Shown: positions 38,272 through 48,430 of the stretch, one piece after another
How the letters are laid out: each line of letters starts with the position of its first letter
Numbering within the stretch: the stretch's first letter is position 1
NCBI RefSeq assembly: GCF_017104565.1
Contig: NZ_JAAGPD010000002.1
Location: forward strand, 62,001-126,000
Source of the DNA: Paraburkholderia sp. Tr-20389
GTDB lineage: Bacteria; Pseudomonadota; Gammaproteobacteria; Burkholderiales; Burkholderiaceae
Reading direction: 5' to 3'
Length of the DNA: 64,000 nt
Made by a program: the position numbers and the translations under genes
Notes under the pieces: model-generated
What the model saw: the letters and a program-made list of their open reading frames with translations, nothing else
The model's database searches: none
What the model was told of the DNA's origin: nothing

Positions 38272-39334
38272 CGACGATCTGCCCTGGAAACAGACGTGTC
38301 GGCTGCTGCGTGACCACCCGGAAAAGCACGGGCAAGACGCGCACGTCGACACGCTCCGTACGCTGGTCCGTCAACTGGATTTTCGGCGTCACATACGGCT
38401 GCACACGCATGAATTGCAGATCTGCCTGCACCGAAGTGCCGCGTATGAACATGCGCGCCTTCAATCCATGCAGATCCGGCAACCGGCTGATCAGAATCTC
38501 GTCGACATAGCAGCGCACGGCCAGCCGGTCCGACGGCGTGCCAAGCACCAGCACGGGTGCGCTGCCTTGCGCATACGTGTCATACACGCCCTGAGGCGAC
38601 AGATACGCGCCGGGCGCCGCGTTCACCGACAGCACCACGCCGTCGGCTGGCGCACGCAACGTGTATCGATCGAGCTGCGCCGATGCAGATTCGGCGGCCT
38701 TGCGCAGCGCTTCGACCTGGCGCTCCTGGTTGTGCACGTCGTATGTCCACGCGCCCGCGCGGATTAACCGGTACTGCCGCGTGACCACGTCCAGATTGGC
38801 GCGCGCAACGGCGACTCCATTCGCGGCATTGTCGAGCGTGTCGCGGCTGACGGCCTTCGGGTCGATCTCGTATGCATGCTTCTGTTTGTCGAACTGATCC
38901 TGCGCCATCTTGAGGCTGGCTGCCGCCGCGCCGACCTGCGCGCTCGCCACTTCAAGCGTTTCGGGACGCGGCTGCGCGCGCAGTTCGTCCAGCAGAGATT
39001 GCGCTGCCTCCGCCTGCGCTTCGAGTTGCGCGACCGTCGCCCGCTGCACGGCGTCATCGATGACCAGCAACACGTCTCCACGGTGAACGGTGTCGCCGTC
39101 GTGCACGACCAGCCTGGTCACCGCACCGGACACATCCGGGTAAATATTGATGTTCGCGCCGGCGGGTTGATCGCTCTCCACGATGCCCGTCGCGTACACG
39201 CCGTGTGCATAAGGGTTCGACGCGGGATCGAACACGGGCGGCTGGGGCGGTTGCTGGATACCGTAGACCCACGCTGCCACGATGCTCGCGGCGAAGCCCG
39301 CGAACGCGAGCAGAAACAGGAGACGCTGTTTCAT
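38249..39334 (-). CDS. HlyD/DevB-type membrane-fusion protein
   Basis: 361 aa. N-terminal membrane anchor (about 5-24), a lipoyl half-motif (VHDGDTVHRGDVLLVIDD), a long alpha-helical hairpin (about 95-215), a second lipoyl half and a beta-barrel segment. Start overlaps the ATPase stop by 4 bp (ATGA). It links the inner-membrane ABC transporter to the outer-membrane channel. Substrate unknown; related DevBCA systems export glycolipids or heme-like and lipid molecules. Confidence 0.88.
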   Translation of the reverse strand: MKQRLLFLLAFAGFAASIVAAWVYGIQQPPQPPVFDPASNPYAHGVYATGIVESDQPAGANINIYPDVSGAVTRLVVHDGDTVHRGDVLLVIDDAVQRATVAQLEAQAEAAQSLLDELRAQPRPETLEVASAQVGAAAASLKMAQDQFDKQKHAYEIDPKAVSRDTLDNAANGVAVARANLDVVTRQYRLIRAGAWTYDVHNQERQVEALRKAAESASAQLDRYTLRAPADGVVLSVNAAPGAYLSPQGVYDTYAQGSAPVLVLGTPSDRLAVRCYVDEILISRLPDLHGLKARMFIRGTSVQADLQFMRVQPYVTPKIQLTDQRTERVDVRVLPVLFRVVTQQPTRLFPGQIVDVYIAAS

Positions 39335-40029
39335 TTCCCGCCTCCCGCGTCGATGGTCTTGAGCTTGCCATCCTCCATGTGCATGACGCGATCGGCGTAG
39401 TCGAAAATCCGGCTGTCGTGCGTCACGATCACGATGCAGCGATGGTCGTTGAGAACCTTGTGCTTGACGAAATCGATGATCGAACGCCCGGTTTCGCCGT
39501 CGAGCGACGCCGTCGGTTCATCGAGAATCAGGATGTCGGGCTGGCTGACGATCGCGCGCGCAATCGCAACACGCTGCTGCTCTCCGCCCGAGAGCTTCAT
39601 AGGCGGCAACGCAGCACGGTTGCGCAGGCCGACCACGTCGAGCCACGTCATGGCCTCGGTGATCGAATCGTCCCAGTCGCGACGTCGAAGGATCAGCGGA
39701 ATGGCTACGTTCTCCACCGTGGTAAGGCGAGGAAACAGGTGATAGTCCTGAAATACAAACCCGATTCGCTTGAGACGGAAGTCCGCGATCGCGTTGTCGT
39801 CCTGTTGCCAGAGATCGACGCCTTCGATCGACACCGCGCCTGAATCCGGCCGCAGAATGCCGGAGATCACGCTCAGCAATGTGGTCTTGCCACTGCCCGA
39901 CGGGCCGACTATCAGAAGCATTTCGCCGAAGCGAGCCTGCATCGCCACATCCGACAGCGCTTGCGTGCGCGCGTCGCCTTCGCCGAACCACTTGTTCAGC
40001 CCCCGCGCGTCGATCGCAATGGCTGCCAT
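39331..40029 (-). CDS. ABC exporter ATPase, DevA/LolD type
   Basis: 232 aa from ATG 40029, 2 nt after the permease stop. Walker A GPSGSGKTT, Q-loop FVFQDYH, ABC signature LSGGEQQRVAIARA, Walker B ILILDEPT, and switch His (VTHD). Energises the FtsX-like permease. Frame is open upstream but those codons overlap the permease gene. Confidence 0.93.
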   Translation of the reverse strand: MAAIAIDARGLNKWFGEGDARTQALSDVAMQARFGEMLLIVGPSGSGKTTLLSVISGILRPDSGAVSIEGVDLWQQDDNAIADFRLKRIGFVFQDYHLFPRLTTVENVAIPLILRRRDWDDSITEAMTWLDVVGLRNRAALPPMKLSGGEQQRVAIARAIVSQPDILILDEPTASLDGETGRSIIDFVKHKVLNDHRCIVIVTHDSRIFDYADRVMHMEDGKLKTIDAGGGK

Positions 40030-40031
40030 GG

Positions 40032-41168
40032 CTAGCCCCGGAATATATCGAACGGCTCGATGCGCAGCACCCGGCGCACACCAAGGTAGCTCGACGAGGC
40101 TGCAATCACCACGACCATCGCGAACGCGAGCGCGAGATTGCCAAAGGTGATCATTGCCGCGTAGTCCGGTATCCGCAACCGGACGAGACTGATCGACGCC
40201 GCGCACAGCCCCACGCCGAGTCCGTAGCCCGTCAATGCGGTAAACGTTGCCTGAAACAGGATCATCGCGACCAGCTCGTGGCCCTTTGCGCCGATCGCCT
40301 TCAGTGCGCCGAACTTCTCCAGGTTTTCGAGGATGAACGTGTAGAAGGTTTGGCCGGAGATCGACAGACCCACAACGAAGCTGATCGCCGTCATCAACAG
40401 AATATTCGTGCCCAACCCGGTTTCGTATTTGTAGAAGTGCGAGATACGCTGCATGAACTCTTTCTTCGTGTACGCAACGTAGCCGAGCGAGGCGACAACC
40501 TGCTTGATATGTGCGACGTCCGCGAGCGATTTAGGCTCGACGAGAATATAGGACGTGGTGTAGCGCGTCGACGGAATGTATTCGACTGCCCGCTTGTACG
40601 TCGTGTAGAGCGTCGGCGTGCCGAACAGGCCGCTGCTGGTCACGGTCGCGATACCGACCACGACGCCGCGATGGTCGTTGAGTTCGAAGTCCGTGCCGAG
40701 CCTGGGATTGTGCAGCTTGACGAATTCCGCGTCTTCGATGGCAATAAAGCCGTTCTCCGCGTAGATGTCTTCGATCCGGCCTGCTTTCATCTTGGGCCAG
40801 CCGAACAGGCTCGCATCGTCCAGGCCGATCACCGTGACGGCCTGATACGCGCCGTCGCGCAGACGCACCAGCGCGACACCTGAGTAGAGCGGCACGGCAT
40901 ATTTGACACCGTCGATGCTGCGCACGGCGTCGAGCACGTAGTCCGGCATGCCGATGCTGCTCGCTATCGTCTGTACGGCGGGATCCATCACCCACATCTT
41001 GGCGCCGACGTTGATCACGGTAGACGAGGACTTGTTGAGGATGCCGGCGAACAGCGAGGTCATTTCGATCATCAGGAACACCGCGAACGTGATGCCGACG
41101 ATCAGCGCCGTGAACTTGGCGCTGTCGTTGACGAGCAGCTTGAACGCGAGCCTGAGGATGCCTTTCAT
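40032..41168 (-). CDS. ABC exporter permease, DevC/MacB-like FtsX fold
   Basis: 378 aa, four membrane helices: one near the N-terminus (about 20-42) and three at about 262-375, with a large periplasmic domain between. The GALKAIGAKGHEL loop is the coupling-helix region of FtsX/DevC permeases. Works with the adjacent ATPase and membrane-fusion protein. The gene lies 68 bp after a Usp gene and is probably in the same transcript from the FNR box at 41809. Confidence 0.9.
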   Translation of the reverse strand: MKGILRLAFKLLVNDSAKFTALIVGITFAVFLMIEMTSLFAGILNKSSSTVINVGAKMWVMDPAVQTIASSIGMPDYVLDAVRSIDGVKYAVPLYSGVALVRLRDGAYQAVTVIGLDDASLFGWPKMKAGRIEDIYAENGFIAIEDAEFVKLHNPRLGTDFELNDHRGVVVGIATVTSSGLFGTPTLYTTYKRAVEYIPSTRYTTSYILVEPKSLADVAHIKQVVASLGYVAYTKKEFMQRISHFYKYETGLGTNILLMTAISFVVGLSISGQTFYTFILENLEKFGALKAIGAKGHELVAMILFQATFTALTGYGLGVGLCAASISLVRLRIPDYAAMITFGNLALAFAMVVVIAASSSYLGVRRVLRIEPFDIFRG

Positions 41169-41236
41169 CTCGTTTCCTCTTAGGGGCGGCGGACGAGGAC
41201 GTTGCCGCGCCGTCGACCGCCGACGGACCTCAGGCG

Positions 41237-41707
41237 TCAGCCCTGCTCCCCATGTTCCGGCTCGGTGCTACGCACCAGCAGCACAGGACACTGCGCGAAC
41301 CGGACAAAGCGCTCGGCTACGCTACCGAGCACGATGCGGCGCACGCCTCGCCGCCCGTGTGTGCCCAGGATCACGAGATCCGCACCGAGGCGCTCGGCGC
41401 AATGTTGCAACGTCGTCGCGACGTCCTCGTTCAGCCGCTCGGTCTCGACCATCTCCGCATCGCAAGCGACACCTGCCTGACGGCAGGCTGCTTCCGCCTT
41501 CTCGAGCGTGATGCGGCCATCTTTACGCAATGCATCGACGAGTGCGATGGGATCGTAGTACCCCGCGTAACTGAACAGGGGTGTCTTGTCGACCACGTAC
41601 ACGGCCTGAATTTTCCCGCCCGTGAGGCGCGCCATCTTCACTGCCTCGTTCAGCACCCGCTCCGACGTCTTGCTACCGTCCAGTGCAATCAGAATCTGCT
41701 TGTACAT
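41237..41707 (-). CDS. Universal stress protein, single ATP-binding domain
   Basis: 156 aa from ATG 41707 (AAGGAGG at 9 nt). Starts MYKQILIALDGS and carries G-x2-G-x9-G-S (GTHG to LGS), so it should bind ATP. First gene of the exporter operon, with the FNR box 102 bp upstream. Very similar in design to the Usp at 54410. Confidence 0.94.
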   Translation of the reverse strand: MYKQILIALDGSKTSERVLNEAVKMARLTGGKIQAVYVVDKTPLFSYAGYYDPIALVDALRKDGRITLEKAEAACRQAGVACDAEMVETERLNEDVATTLQHCAERLGADLVILGTHGRRGVRRIVLGSVAERFVRFAQCPVLLVRSTEPEHGEQG

Positions 41708-41808
41708 GGTGAAAGCCTCCTTGAAATATTCCTGCACCACGACTCGCCGCGCTCCATCACGCGTCGCATGGCATGTTTCTTATCTTCGGTGCTTGCGCGG
41801 ATACGCGC

Positions 41809-41822
41809 TTGACTTGAATCAA
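41809..41822 (-). promoter_or_regulatory. FNR box for the Usp/exporter operon
   Basis: TTGAC-TTGA-ATCAA, with GAAGAT (41782-41787) beginning 22 nt downstream. Confidence 0.83.
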
Positions 41823-41874
41823 GGCTCCACGTCTCGCAGGGTCAGCGTATGTTTTGCTGGAATCGTCCCGTCGA

Positions 41875-41888
41875 TTGACGTGCCTCAA
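41875..41888 (+). promoter_or_regulatory. Near-perfect FNR box for the phasin-like gene
   Basis: TTGAC-GTGC-CTCAA, one mismatch. TACAGT (41910-41915) begins 22 nt downstream; start codon 70 bp from the box. Confidence 0.75.
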
Positions 41889-41957
41889 CGGATTGAGGCG
41901 TGGCCGTCATACAGTCAAACGGGACAGCACAGTTCCCGAATCGAACAGGAGACACGG

Positions 41958-42374
41958 ATGGATACCTTTTCGCCCGAGCCCTTCGGCTCCGCAACGATGC
42001 AGGCGCTCGCGCTGGCCAACACCGAAGCGTTCGCAAACTGGATGGCGCTCTGCCAGGAAACATGGGTGCGTGCGGCGGCCGTTCGCAATCCGCTCGAATA
42101 TGCCGCGATTGGAAGCTTGATGTTGCCTGCCTGCGCGTCCCAGGCGATGCTGTATTGCAAGCGCATTTCGGACATCGCGGCGTGCGCGCAGGCGGCGAGC
42201 GTGCCGCATCCTGCCCCGGGGATCTCTACGCCCGCATCCGCCATCGAAGTGCCAGTAAGCACCTTATCGAACTCCACCGTGACGGATTCTCCCGACGTCA
42301 CGCATGCGCAAACGCCGTCCACCCGAGGTGCTGCCAAACGATCGATACCCGTACCGCGTTTTCGCGGCGAGTGA
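41958..42374 (+). CDS. Phasin-like protein
   Basis: 138 aa; CAGGAG lies 7 nt before ATG 41958. The N-terminal 85 residues form amphipathic helices with R-N-P-L-E-Y-A-A-I and P-A-x-A-S-Q-A-M-L-Y-C-K, resembling granule-binding phasins of Burkholderiales. The C-terminal 50 residues are Pro/Ser/Thr-rich and probably disordered. Likely coats PHB granules. The assignment rests on pattern and on phaC, phaZ and phaB in the window. Confidence 0.55.
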   Translation: MDTFSPEPFGSATMQALALANTEAFANWMALCQETWVRAAAVRNPLEYAAIGSLMLPACASQAMLYCKRISDIAACAQAASVPHPAPGISTPASAIEVPVSTLSNSTVTDSPDVTHAQTPSTRGAAKRSIPVPRFRGE

Positions 42375-42387
42375 TTCAGGACGCGCC

Positions 42388-43227
42388 TTATCCCTGCTCG
42401 CGCTGGCCTTGACGGGTTGTCTGGCCAGTTGCGACAGCCGAGCTTGCCAGCGTGTCACGCAACGCATGAAGCTCACCGTGCAGTCGGGCGATTTCATCAT
42501 TCAGATGCTTGATGTCCCGATGCATCTCACGCCGCAGCGCGCGTTCCTCTTTTCCGATGAAAGCCGCTGCGATACTGGCAAAGACCAGCGACAGCATGCC
42601 GTACCCAAGCAGAACGACGAATACAGCGAACACGCGCGAGGCGGGTGTAGTCGGTGCGATGTCGCCGTACCCAACCGTTGCGCTACTCTCGAATGCGAGC
42701 CACAAGCCCTCGGCGTAGGTGTGCACTCTGGGCTCGAGCCACATGAAGCCCCCGCCCGCCAATGCGAGGACGGCAGCGCCTGCCGCCAACAGCCAGACGA
42801 TCCGGTTCGGCGTAAAGAACTCATGCAGGGACAACACGATCCGCACCGCAACGAGGCTCACGAACAGTAGCCGCAACACCCATTCGGCCGTCTGCCACGG
42901 CGGCGCGCCCCAAGCCGAACTCAACGCCGCGCCAGCGGCGATCAGAACATCCAGGCGATTGTGCAAAAGCAGCGTCTTGCGCTTCTTGCTGAGATACAGC
43001 AAACGAAGGATAGAGAGAGCGAAGCCCGCGAACATGCACAAATACAGCGAGCGAGCGGCGAAAAGCGCTGCATCGGTGGTTGCTGTGAGTTCGCCGTAGA
43101 AAGCCGGGATGGCGAGCAGACTCCAGGCGCACAGGAACCAGCGGATGTGATGCCACGCGCGAACCGCCCGCGGATTGTCGTGCGAGTCCACGCCACCGAT
43201 TGAGAAGAAGCCGAGGCTATTGGCCAT
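42388..43227 (-). CDS. Ion channel protein with K+ selectivity filter
   Basis: 279 aa from ATG 43227; a GTG at 43260 is an alternative and neither has a clear ribosome site. About four to six hydrophobic helices precede the pore loop TVGYGD, the K+ channel filter, followed by the last helix and a coiled-coil tail (about 235-265). Inner membrane. Controlled by an imperfect FNR box at 43356. A role in K+ flux or membrane-potential control under anoxia is inferred. Confidence 0.88.
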   Translation of the reverse strand: MANSLGFFSIGGVDSHDNPRAVRAWHHIRWFLCAWSLLAIPAFYGELTATTDAALFAARSLYLCMFAGFALSILRLLYLSKKRKTLLLHNRLDVLIAAGAALSSAWGAPPWQTAEWVLRLLFVSLVAVRIVLSLHEFFTPNRIVWLLAAGAAVLALAGGGFMWLEPRVHTYAEGLWLAFESSATVGYGDIAPTTPASRVFAVFVVLLGYGMLSLVFASIAAAFIGKEERALRREMHRDIKHLNDEIARLHGELHALRDTLASSAVATGQTTRQGQREQG

Positions 43228-43355
43228 TGTGCGATGGGAAGAACGAAGCGGACTATGCACTGGGCCGGTACGCCGTCAACGAGACAGAGCGGTCCGGCGG
43301 ACAAGTTGAAGTGGTGTCTCCGCCTGTCAGGCTATGCTACGTTTCGATGCAGGCC

Positions 43356-43369
43356 TTGACACAGATCAG
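43356..43369 (-). promoter_or_regulatory. Near-perfect FNR box for the ion channel gene
   Basis: TTGAC-ACAG-ATCAG, one mismatch at the last base. TAGCCT (43329-43334) begins 22 nt downstream. Confidence 0.75.
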
Positions 43370-43405
43370 CCGCCGACCGCACCCGCTTCCCGCTACCCGT
43401 ACGAA

Positions 43406-43654
43406 TCACGCAGCGAAAAGGTGTGTTCCCATTGCAGGCGTATGCGGCACGGGTGGAAAGACATCCCAGGCGCCTTGACCGTGCCGGAAGAAAACGATGC
43501 TCAATGGACCATTCGACACCGCGCCCTCCAGACGAACGAATCGCACGCCGCTGGCGCCGAAACGCCCGATCTGGGTCACCCTCGCGGGAATGGAACGCGT
43601 CGGCGCGAGCCATTTGTCGACGAGATCTCTGAGGGAAATGCCATTGCCGTTCAT
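43406..43654 (-). CDS. 82-aa protein of unknown function
   Basis: 82 aa; AGGAG lies 6 nt before the ATG. Soluble, two Trp, no Cys. No FNR box precedes it. The 209-bp gap upstream (43655-43863) instead holds a short element, TAGGAATACTCC at 43795-43806, that resembles one upstream of fnr. Family not recognised. Confidence 0.6.
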   Translation of the reverse strand: MNGNGISLRDLVDKWLAPTRSIPARVTQIGRFGASGVRFVRLEGAVSNGPLSIVFFRHGQGAWDVFPPVPHTPAMGTHLFAA

Positions 43655-43863
43655 GTCGTGCTCCTCGTTCGTCCTGCACCCATGACCGAGCGTGAGTCTG
43701 TTTGTCGGCAGCGGGTTAAGTACATTATTGAGGGCACCTGCTTCGATTGAAATCGGCGCGGGTTTAAACGTTGGTAGTCGATGAAGTCATGACGTAGGAA
43801 TACTCCGAACAGCGTTCGCCGTTTTATCCCGCCCGGTGACGCGCGCGGCCACCGCAGGGACCG

Positions 43864-44316
43864 TCAGCGGTTTCCTTTCACCCATACGTGAAATTCCGCC
43901 TCGGCCGATTCGATCGACCTGGCGCAGGTCGAATACAGCAGCCCCGCGCCGCCGTCGCTGTCATACATGCCCCGGCACATCGCCTTGAGACGAATGACGA
44001 TATTGCCCGCATCGTCGGCGCTTTTCGAGGCCGCGAGATAGACGAAGCCAAACGCATGTGGAAATGCGGTCTGGATCGCCGAGTCATCTGCCTGCACGAT
44101 CCGCGTTGCCGAGTGTGTCTGGACGAACGTCCGGGTTCGCACCCATGCCTCGTCGCAAGCGGCCGTCGTTGCGCACGCGATGCTGGCCTCCTGGCGAGCA
44201 CGGAAAAGTTCGACCTCCTCGTTTCGGAACGCCGCATCCCGGGATGCCGTCGAGCACGCGATCAGCAGTATCGAACCCGACAGAGCGGCACACAGCAGGA
44301 CTGGAGCATGCGTCAT
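43864..44316 (-). CDS. Small lipoprotein coupled to the N-ATPase operon
   Basis: 150 aa from ATG 44316, overlapping the atpG stop by 4 bp (ATGA). Signal peptide with lipobox LLIAC (Cys21). The mature part has six further Cys and a helix-rich pattern; family not recognised. Its position as the tenth gene of the atp operon is not part of the usual N-ATPase set. Upstream open frame within atpG is rejected because it has no lipoprotein start. Confidence 0.75.
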   Translation of the reverse strand: MTHAPVLLCAALSGSILLIACSTASRDAAFRNEEVELFRARQEASIACATTAACDEAWVRTRTFVQTHSATRIVQADDSAIQTAFPHAFGFVYLAASKSADDAGNIVIRLKAMCRGMYDSDGGAGLLYSTCARSIESAEAEFHVWVKGNR

Positions 44317-45194
44317 GACACATCCTTCCCGCTTGCGCTCCCCGGCACCGGAGCCGCCGCGACCGCGAGTTCGACGATTTCGGTGGTGATCTCGTCCTGG
44401 CGGACGATGCGAGCCTCGCGCGTCAGCGCTTTCAATGTTTCGCCGACGTGATCGCTCGCCGCGAGCATCGCCGTCATGCGCGCCGCGTTTTCCGCAGCAA
44501 AAGACAACATGAGACCTTCGCATAGCTCGACATACACGTAACGCTCGGCGAGCCCGGTCAACATCTTGTCTATCGGCAACATGAGCAACGGTGGCCGCAC
44601 ACGTGACGCAATCTTGAAACGGTCGAAATCGAACGGCACGAGCCGCCTCGTCACGACCGCCAACTGCGCCCCTTGCGCCGGCAACGCATGTATCAGCCAT
44701 ATCGCCGATGCGGGATGCGCTTCAAAGCGCGCAAACACGGCATCGCTGATGCGCCCGGCCACACGCATCACGTCGTCGGCATGACTGGCCATCGGCACGG
44801 ACCAGTCGTACGCGAGTCCTCGTTCATCAGCCAGCACCGCACCGCGCGTGCCGACCACGAACAGAGCAGCCGCCTCACGCGACGGCCAGCTTTCGACGCG
44901 CTCCAGCAGCCGCTCGTTGAATCCGCCGACAAAGCCCTGCTCCGTACAAAGCACGATCAGGACGGGGGCCAGGTGGCGCTCCCGCAGAGAATCGTGGGGG
45001 TCTTGATGTGCAGTTGCCGCGAGCACCATGCCGATCGCCTCGCCAACCGTCGCCGCGACAGAACGTATCCCGGCGAGCCGCGCCTGCGCCTCGCGCTCGC
45101 GCGCCGCTGCGATCCCTCGCATCGCGCCGATCACGGCATCCAGTTGATGGGCGGTTGCCATCCGGCCTTCGATTTCACTGAGCCGGCTGGTCAT
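44313..45194 (-). CDS. atpG: N-type ATPase gamma subunit
   Basis: 293 aa from ATG 45194 (AGGAG at 7 nt). N- and C-terminal helices of the F1 rotor ([11 protein letters not shown]... and [31 protein letters not shown]) bracket a Rossmann-like middle. More divergent than the housekeeping gamma, as usual for N-ATPases. Overlaps atpA by 20 bp. Confidence 0.9.
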   Translation of the reverse strand: MTSRLSEIEGRMATAHQLDAVIGAMRGIAAAREREAQARLAGIRSVAATVGEAIGMVLAATAHQDPHDSLRERHLAPVLIVLCTEQGFVGGFNERLLERVESWPSREAAALFVVGTRGAVLADERGLAYDWSVPMASHADDVMRVAGRISDAVFARFEAHPASAIWLIHALPAQGAQLAVVTRRLVPFDFDRFKIASRVRPPLLMLPIDKMLTGLAERYVYVELCEGLMLSFAAENAARMTAMLAASDHVGETLKALTREARIVRQDEITTEIVELAVAAAPVPGSASGKDVS

Positions 45195-46752
45195 CGGCGT
45201 GCTCCTGTCGGGCAAGGTCGCCTGCCGAACCCGGTTTCGCGCGTTCGACGATTTCCCGTACGAGATCGATCAGGCGCTGACGCAGCGCATCGTCGAGCGG
45301 CGCCGAAAGCGCTTCGGCATCGTGTGTGTCACCCGCCAGCCGATGCGCTGTACCGGATGCGACGAGTCGCTGCCGCACCTGTGCAATCGCCTCGACGGAC
45401 ACGCCGTCGAACAGGCCGTCAGCCAGCGCGGAGAGCAACGCGACCTGATCGATGCCACGTAGCGCGCTAAAGCGCGGCTGCGCGAACAGCGCACGGATGC
45501 GTCTGCCTCGCTCGACCTGCGCGACCACGCGGGTGTCGGCGAGCCCGCCGAAGCGGCTGAACACTTCCAGTTCGAGAAACTGCGCATAGTCGAGCCGCAA
45601 GCGGCCCGCTACATCGCGCAGCGCCGGATATTGCGCCTTCCCGCCCACGCGGCTCACGCTCAGGCCGACGTCGACGGCAGGTCGCTGATTGGCCGCGAAC
45701 AGGCCCGCGTCGAGCACGATCTGGCCATCCGTAATCGAAATCAGGTTGGTCGGGATGTAGGCGGACAGATTGCCGGCGTCGGTTTCGGCAATCGGCAACG
45801 CCGTCAGCGAGCCGCCTCCCAGATCCGCAGAGAGCCGGGCCGCACGTTCGAGCAGACGCGCATGCAGATAGAAGATATCGCCCGGATAGGCCTCGCGCCC
45901 CGGCGGCTCGCGTGTCAGCAACGCGAGTTCGCGATGCGTGGCCGCGTGTTTGGTCAGATCGTCGATGACGATCAATGCGTGCTGCCCGCGATCCCGAAAG
46001 AACTCCGCTATCGAGAAGCCGGCAAACGGCGCGATCCATTGCAATCCAGGCGGCGAGGCCGACGATGCCACCACGAAGACGCAGCGCTCGGGCGCGCCGT
46101 ATTGCCGTATCGCATCGATCGCGCGCTGAACGGCCGTCGCACGTTGACCGATCGCGACGTAGATGCAGATCACGTCGCTATGTCGTTGATTGACGATCGT
46201 CTCGATTGCAAGCGAAGTCTTGCCGGTCGCGCGGTCGCCGATAATCAGTTCCCGCTGTCCTCGCCCGATCGCAAACAACGCATCGACGACCAGCACACCT
46301 GTTTCGAGCGGCTCGCTGACGAAGTCCCGCTCGACGATGGCGGGCGCCGGGCGTTCGATGGGTAACCGGCTTTCCGTTCTGATCGGTTCGCCGCCGTCGA
46401 GCGGCCGTCCCAGTGGATCGACCACGCGACCAAGCAACGCATCGCCGACGGACACGTCGAGCACGGTATGGCGGGGCGTCACGCGCATGCCCGCCTGCAC
46501 GGAGCCGCTGCTATCGAGCATGACGACACTCGCGACGTCCACGTCGAGCGAATGCACGTAGCCCGTGACGCCACTCTCGATGTCGACCAGTTCATCGAGC
46601 GCGACGTCGGGCAGGCCCGACACGAAAGCGATGCCGTCGGCGATGCGCTCCACGCGGCCCATCGCGATCGCGGGCGTTTCCAGCTCGATCGCCGCGAGCG
46701 CGCTGCGCTTGCAGGCCAGCCAGCCATCGTTCGTGTCGTCAAGCGTGTGCAT
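45175..46752 (-). CDS. atpA: N-type ATPase alpha subunit
   Basis: 525 aa. P-loop GDRATGKT, a ring-interface Arg region, and the alpha-specific [17 protein letters not shown] signature (S-V-S-R-V-G). Catalytically silent nucleotide site in F1. Overlaps atpF by 14 bp and atpG by 20 bp. Order in the operon (after atpF, before atpG) matches N-ATPase clusters. Confidence 0.95.
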   Translation of the reverse strand: MHTLDDTNDGWLACKRSALAAIELETPAIAMGRVERIADGIAFVSGLPDVALDELVDIESGVTGYVHSLDVDVASVVMLDSSGSVQAGMRVTPRHTVLDVSVGDALLGRVVDPLGRPLDGGEPIRTESRLPIERPAPAIVERDFVSEPLETGVLVVDALFAIGRGQRELIIGDRATGKTSLAIETIVNQRHSDVICIYVAIGQRATAVQRAIDAIRQYGAPERCVFVVASSASPPGLQWIAPFAGFSIAEFFRDRGQHALIVIDDLTKHAATHRELALLTREPPGREAYPGDIFYLHARLLERAARLSADLGGGSLTALPIAETDAGNLSAYIPTNLISITDGQIVLDAGLFAANQRPAVDVGLSVSRVGGKAQYPALRDVAGRLRLDYAQFLELEVFSRFGGLADTRVVAQVERGRRIRALFAQPRFSALRGIDQVALLSALADGLFDGVSVEAIAQVRQRLVASGTAHRLAGDTHDAEALSAPLDDALRQRLIDLVREIVERAKPGSAGDLARQEHADDQPAQ

Positions 46753-47482
46753 CGTCGTTCAGCAACCCGTTGTGAACCTGCTGCAGTTGATCGCGCCAGC
46801 TGTTGCGCACGATGCCATGCCGGCCGCCCAGTTCGAGTCCCGCGACCAGCGTGCCGTCGATTCGCGTGTGCCACGCGACAGCATGTCCGAACGCGGCGGA
46901 AAGCGCGACCTCGCACGCGCGCTGCTCGTCGGCCGTCAGTGCGCGCGGCGCCGTCAATTCAAGCGAAGCGTCCCCGGTCAACTCCTGTCGCGCCGCCGAA
47001 GAAAGCCGGTTCACGCCGTCTACGAGTCCGTCGATGAAAGGCTCTACCCGTATCGAATCGGGCATGCGCGCCAGCAGCTTGCACGCGATGTCGACGGCCA
47101 GCCGGACAGCACGCGCGGATGCCTCGTCGGCCAACGCGGCACGGTCGCGTTGTATTTCAACGATGGCCTCGGCGCGCAGTCTGTCGGCGTCTTCATGCGC
47201 CGCCGCGAGCAGCGCGTCGCGCTGCTCGCTCGCGTCGTGTTCGATCTGCGCAAGGGCGTCGGCTCTTCGCGCGGCAAGCTGCGCACGCTCGGCCGTCATC
47301 GAGTCGAGTTCCTTGCGGGCAGCGAGCTTCGCGGCTTCCGCATCGCCGATGAGTGCCCGCGCCGCGGCCTGGCGCTCCGCTATGATTCTGGCGACGGGAC
47401 GGAACAGGTAGCGCTGCAGCAGCCACAGCAGCACCAGCAGATTGACCGTCTGCAACGCCAGCGTCGACCAGTCGATCTTCAT
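46739..47482 (-). CDS. atpF: N-type ATPase b subunit with delta-like C-terminus
   Basis: 247 aa. One N-terminal membrane helix (about 8-28), a long charged coiled coil (about 35-140), and a C-terminal domain of about 90 residues ending [15 protein letters not shown] that looks like the F1-binding part of delta. No separate delta gene exists in the operon, so this fused stalk subunit supplies that function, as in other N-ATPases. Confidence 0.9.
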   Translation of the reverse strand: MKIDWSTLALQTVNLLVLLWLLQRYLFRPVARIIAERQAAARALIGDAEAAKLAARKELDSMTAERAQLAARRADALAQIEHDASEQRDALLAAAHEDADRLRAEAIVEIQRDRAALADEASARAVRLAVDIACKLLARMPDSIRVEPFIDGLVDGVNRLSSAARQELTGDASLELTAPRALTADEQRACEVALSAAFGHAVAWHTRIDGTLVAGLELGGRHGIVRNSWRDQLQQVHNGLLNDDAHA

Positions 47483-47489
47483 CGCCGCG

Positions 47490-47735
47490 TCACTTCACGA
47501 AAGGATTGGCGAACAGCAGAAGCAACGCGACCACGAGGCAGTAAATGGCCATCGTCTCGATCATCGCGAGGCCCACGAACAGCGTTCGGGACAACGTGCC
47601 CGCAGCATCGGGCTGCCGCGCAATCGCGTCCATCGCGGCCGCCACAGCACGGCCCTCCGCAAGCGCCGGACCTATCGCGCCGAACGACACAGCGAGTGCC
47701 GCGGCGGCAATGCTGATGATTTCGATCACATTCAT
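47490..47735 (-). CDS. atpE: N-type ATPase c subunit with Na+-type ligand set
   Basis: 81 aa hairpin of two membrane helices joined by the ARQPDAAG loop. Aligned by eye with the Na+-binding Ilyobacter c subunit, E27 takes the place of Gln32, and E60, T61 and Y65 match the Glu65, Ser66 and Tyr70 ligands. This supports Na+ rather than H+ binding, as proposed for N-ATPases generally. Start overlaps the atpB stop by 4 bp. Confidence 0.93.
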   Translation of the reverse strand: MNVIEIISIAAAALAVSFGAIGPALAEGRAVAAAMDAIARQPDAAGTLSRTLFVGLAMIETMAIYCLVVALLLLFANPFVK

Positions 47736-48430
47736 GCATGCTCCTTCTGGTTATTGTCAGCCGGATGCCTCGTGTCGCCGACGGCCGCGCCGATGAACAC
47801 CATCGCGAGCACGGCGAAGATGTAAGCCTGCACGGCGCCCGTCAGCAGATCGAGCGCCATCAGCGGAATCGGCACGAGCAGGCCCGCGAGCGACAACACG
47901 ATGCCGATGACGAACACACCGCTCATCACATTGCCGAACAGGCGCACGACAAGCGAAAAGGTTCGCGTGAGCTGTTCGACGATATTCAACGGGATCATCA
48001 CCCACGTCGGCTCGGCGAAGGTAGCGAGGTATCCGCGCACGCCACGCGAGCGAACGCCGTACGCCACTGTCGCTAGCAGCACGAGCAAGGCAAGCGCGGC
48101 ATCGGTTTCCAGATGTGCCGTAGGCGGCTCGACGCCTGGCACGAGCGACGACCAGTTGGCGACCAGCACAAACAGGAAGAGCGTGCCGATCAGCGGGCGA
48201 TACGAGGCAGGATCGGTTTGCATGGTGTCGCGAATCTGGGCATCGATGGTTTCGACCAGCAGTTCGAGTACCACCTGCACTCTGGAGGGCGCGATGGCCA
48301 GCTTGCGCGTCAGCAGCGCAGCGCCGATCGCGAGGCTCGCAACGATCGCCCAGCCGACGATCACGGGCGCGCTGATCGCGATCGGCCCGACATGCAGAAG
48401 GGGTTCGGTGGTCAATGGCGAATGGATCAT
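47732..48430 (-). CDS. atpB: N-type ATPase a subunit
   Basis: 232 aa from ATG 48430, overlapping the atpR stop (ATGA). Five to six membrane helices; the essential stator Arg is in [12 protein letters not shown], and the last helix follows [10 protein letters not shown]. Forms the ion half-channels opposite the c ring. Confidence 0.93.
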   Translation of the reverse strand: MIHSPLTTEPLLHVGPIAISAPVIVGWAIVASLAIGAALLTRKLAIAPSRVQVVLELLVETIDAQIRDTMQTDPASYRPLIGTLFLFVLVANWSSLVPGVEPPTAHLETDAALALLVLLATVAYGVRSRGVRGYLATFAEPTWVMIPLNIVEQLTRTFSLVVRLFGNVMSGVFVIGIVLSLAGLLVPIPLMALDLLTGAVQAYIFAVLAMVFIGAAVGDTRHPADNNQKEHA

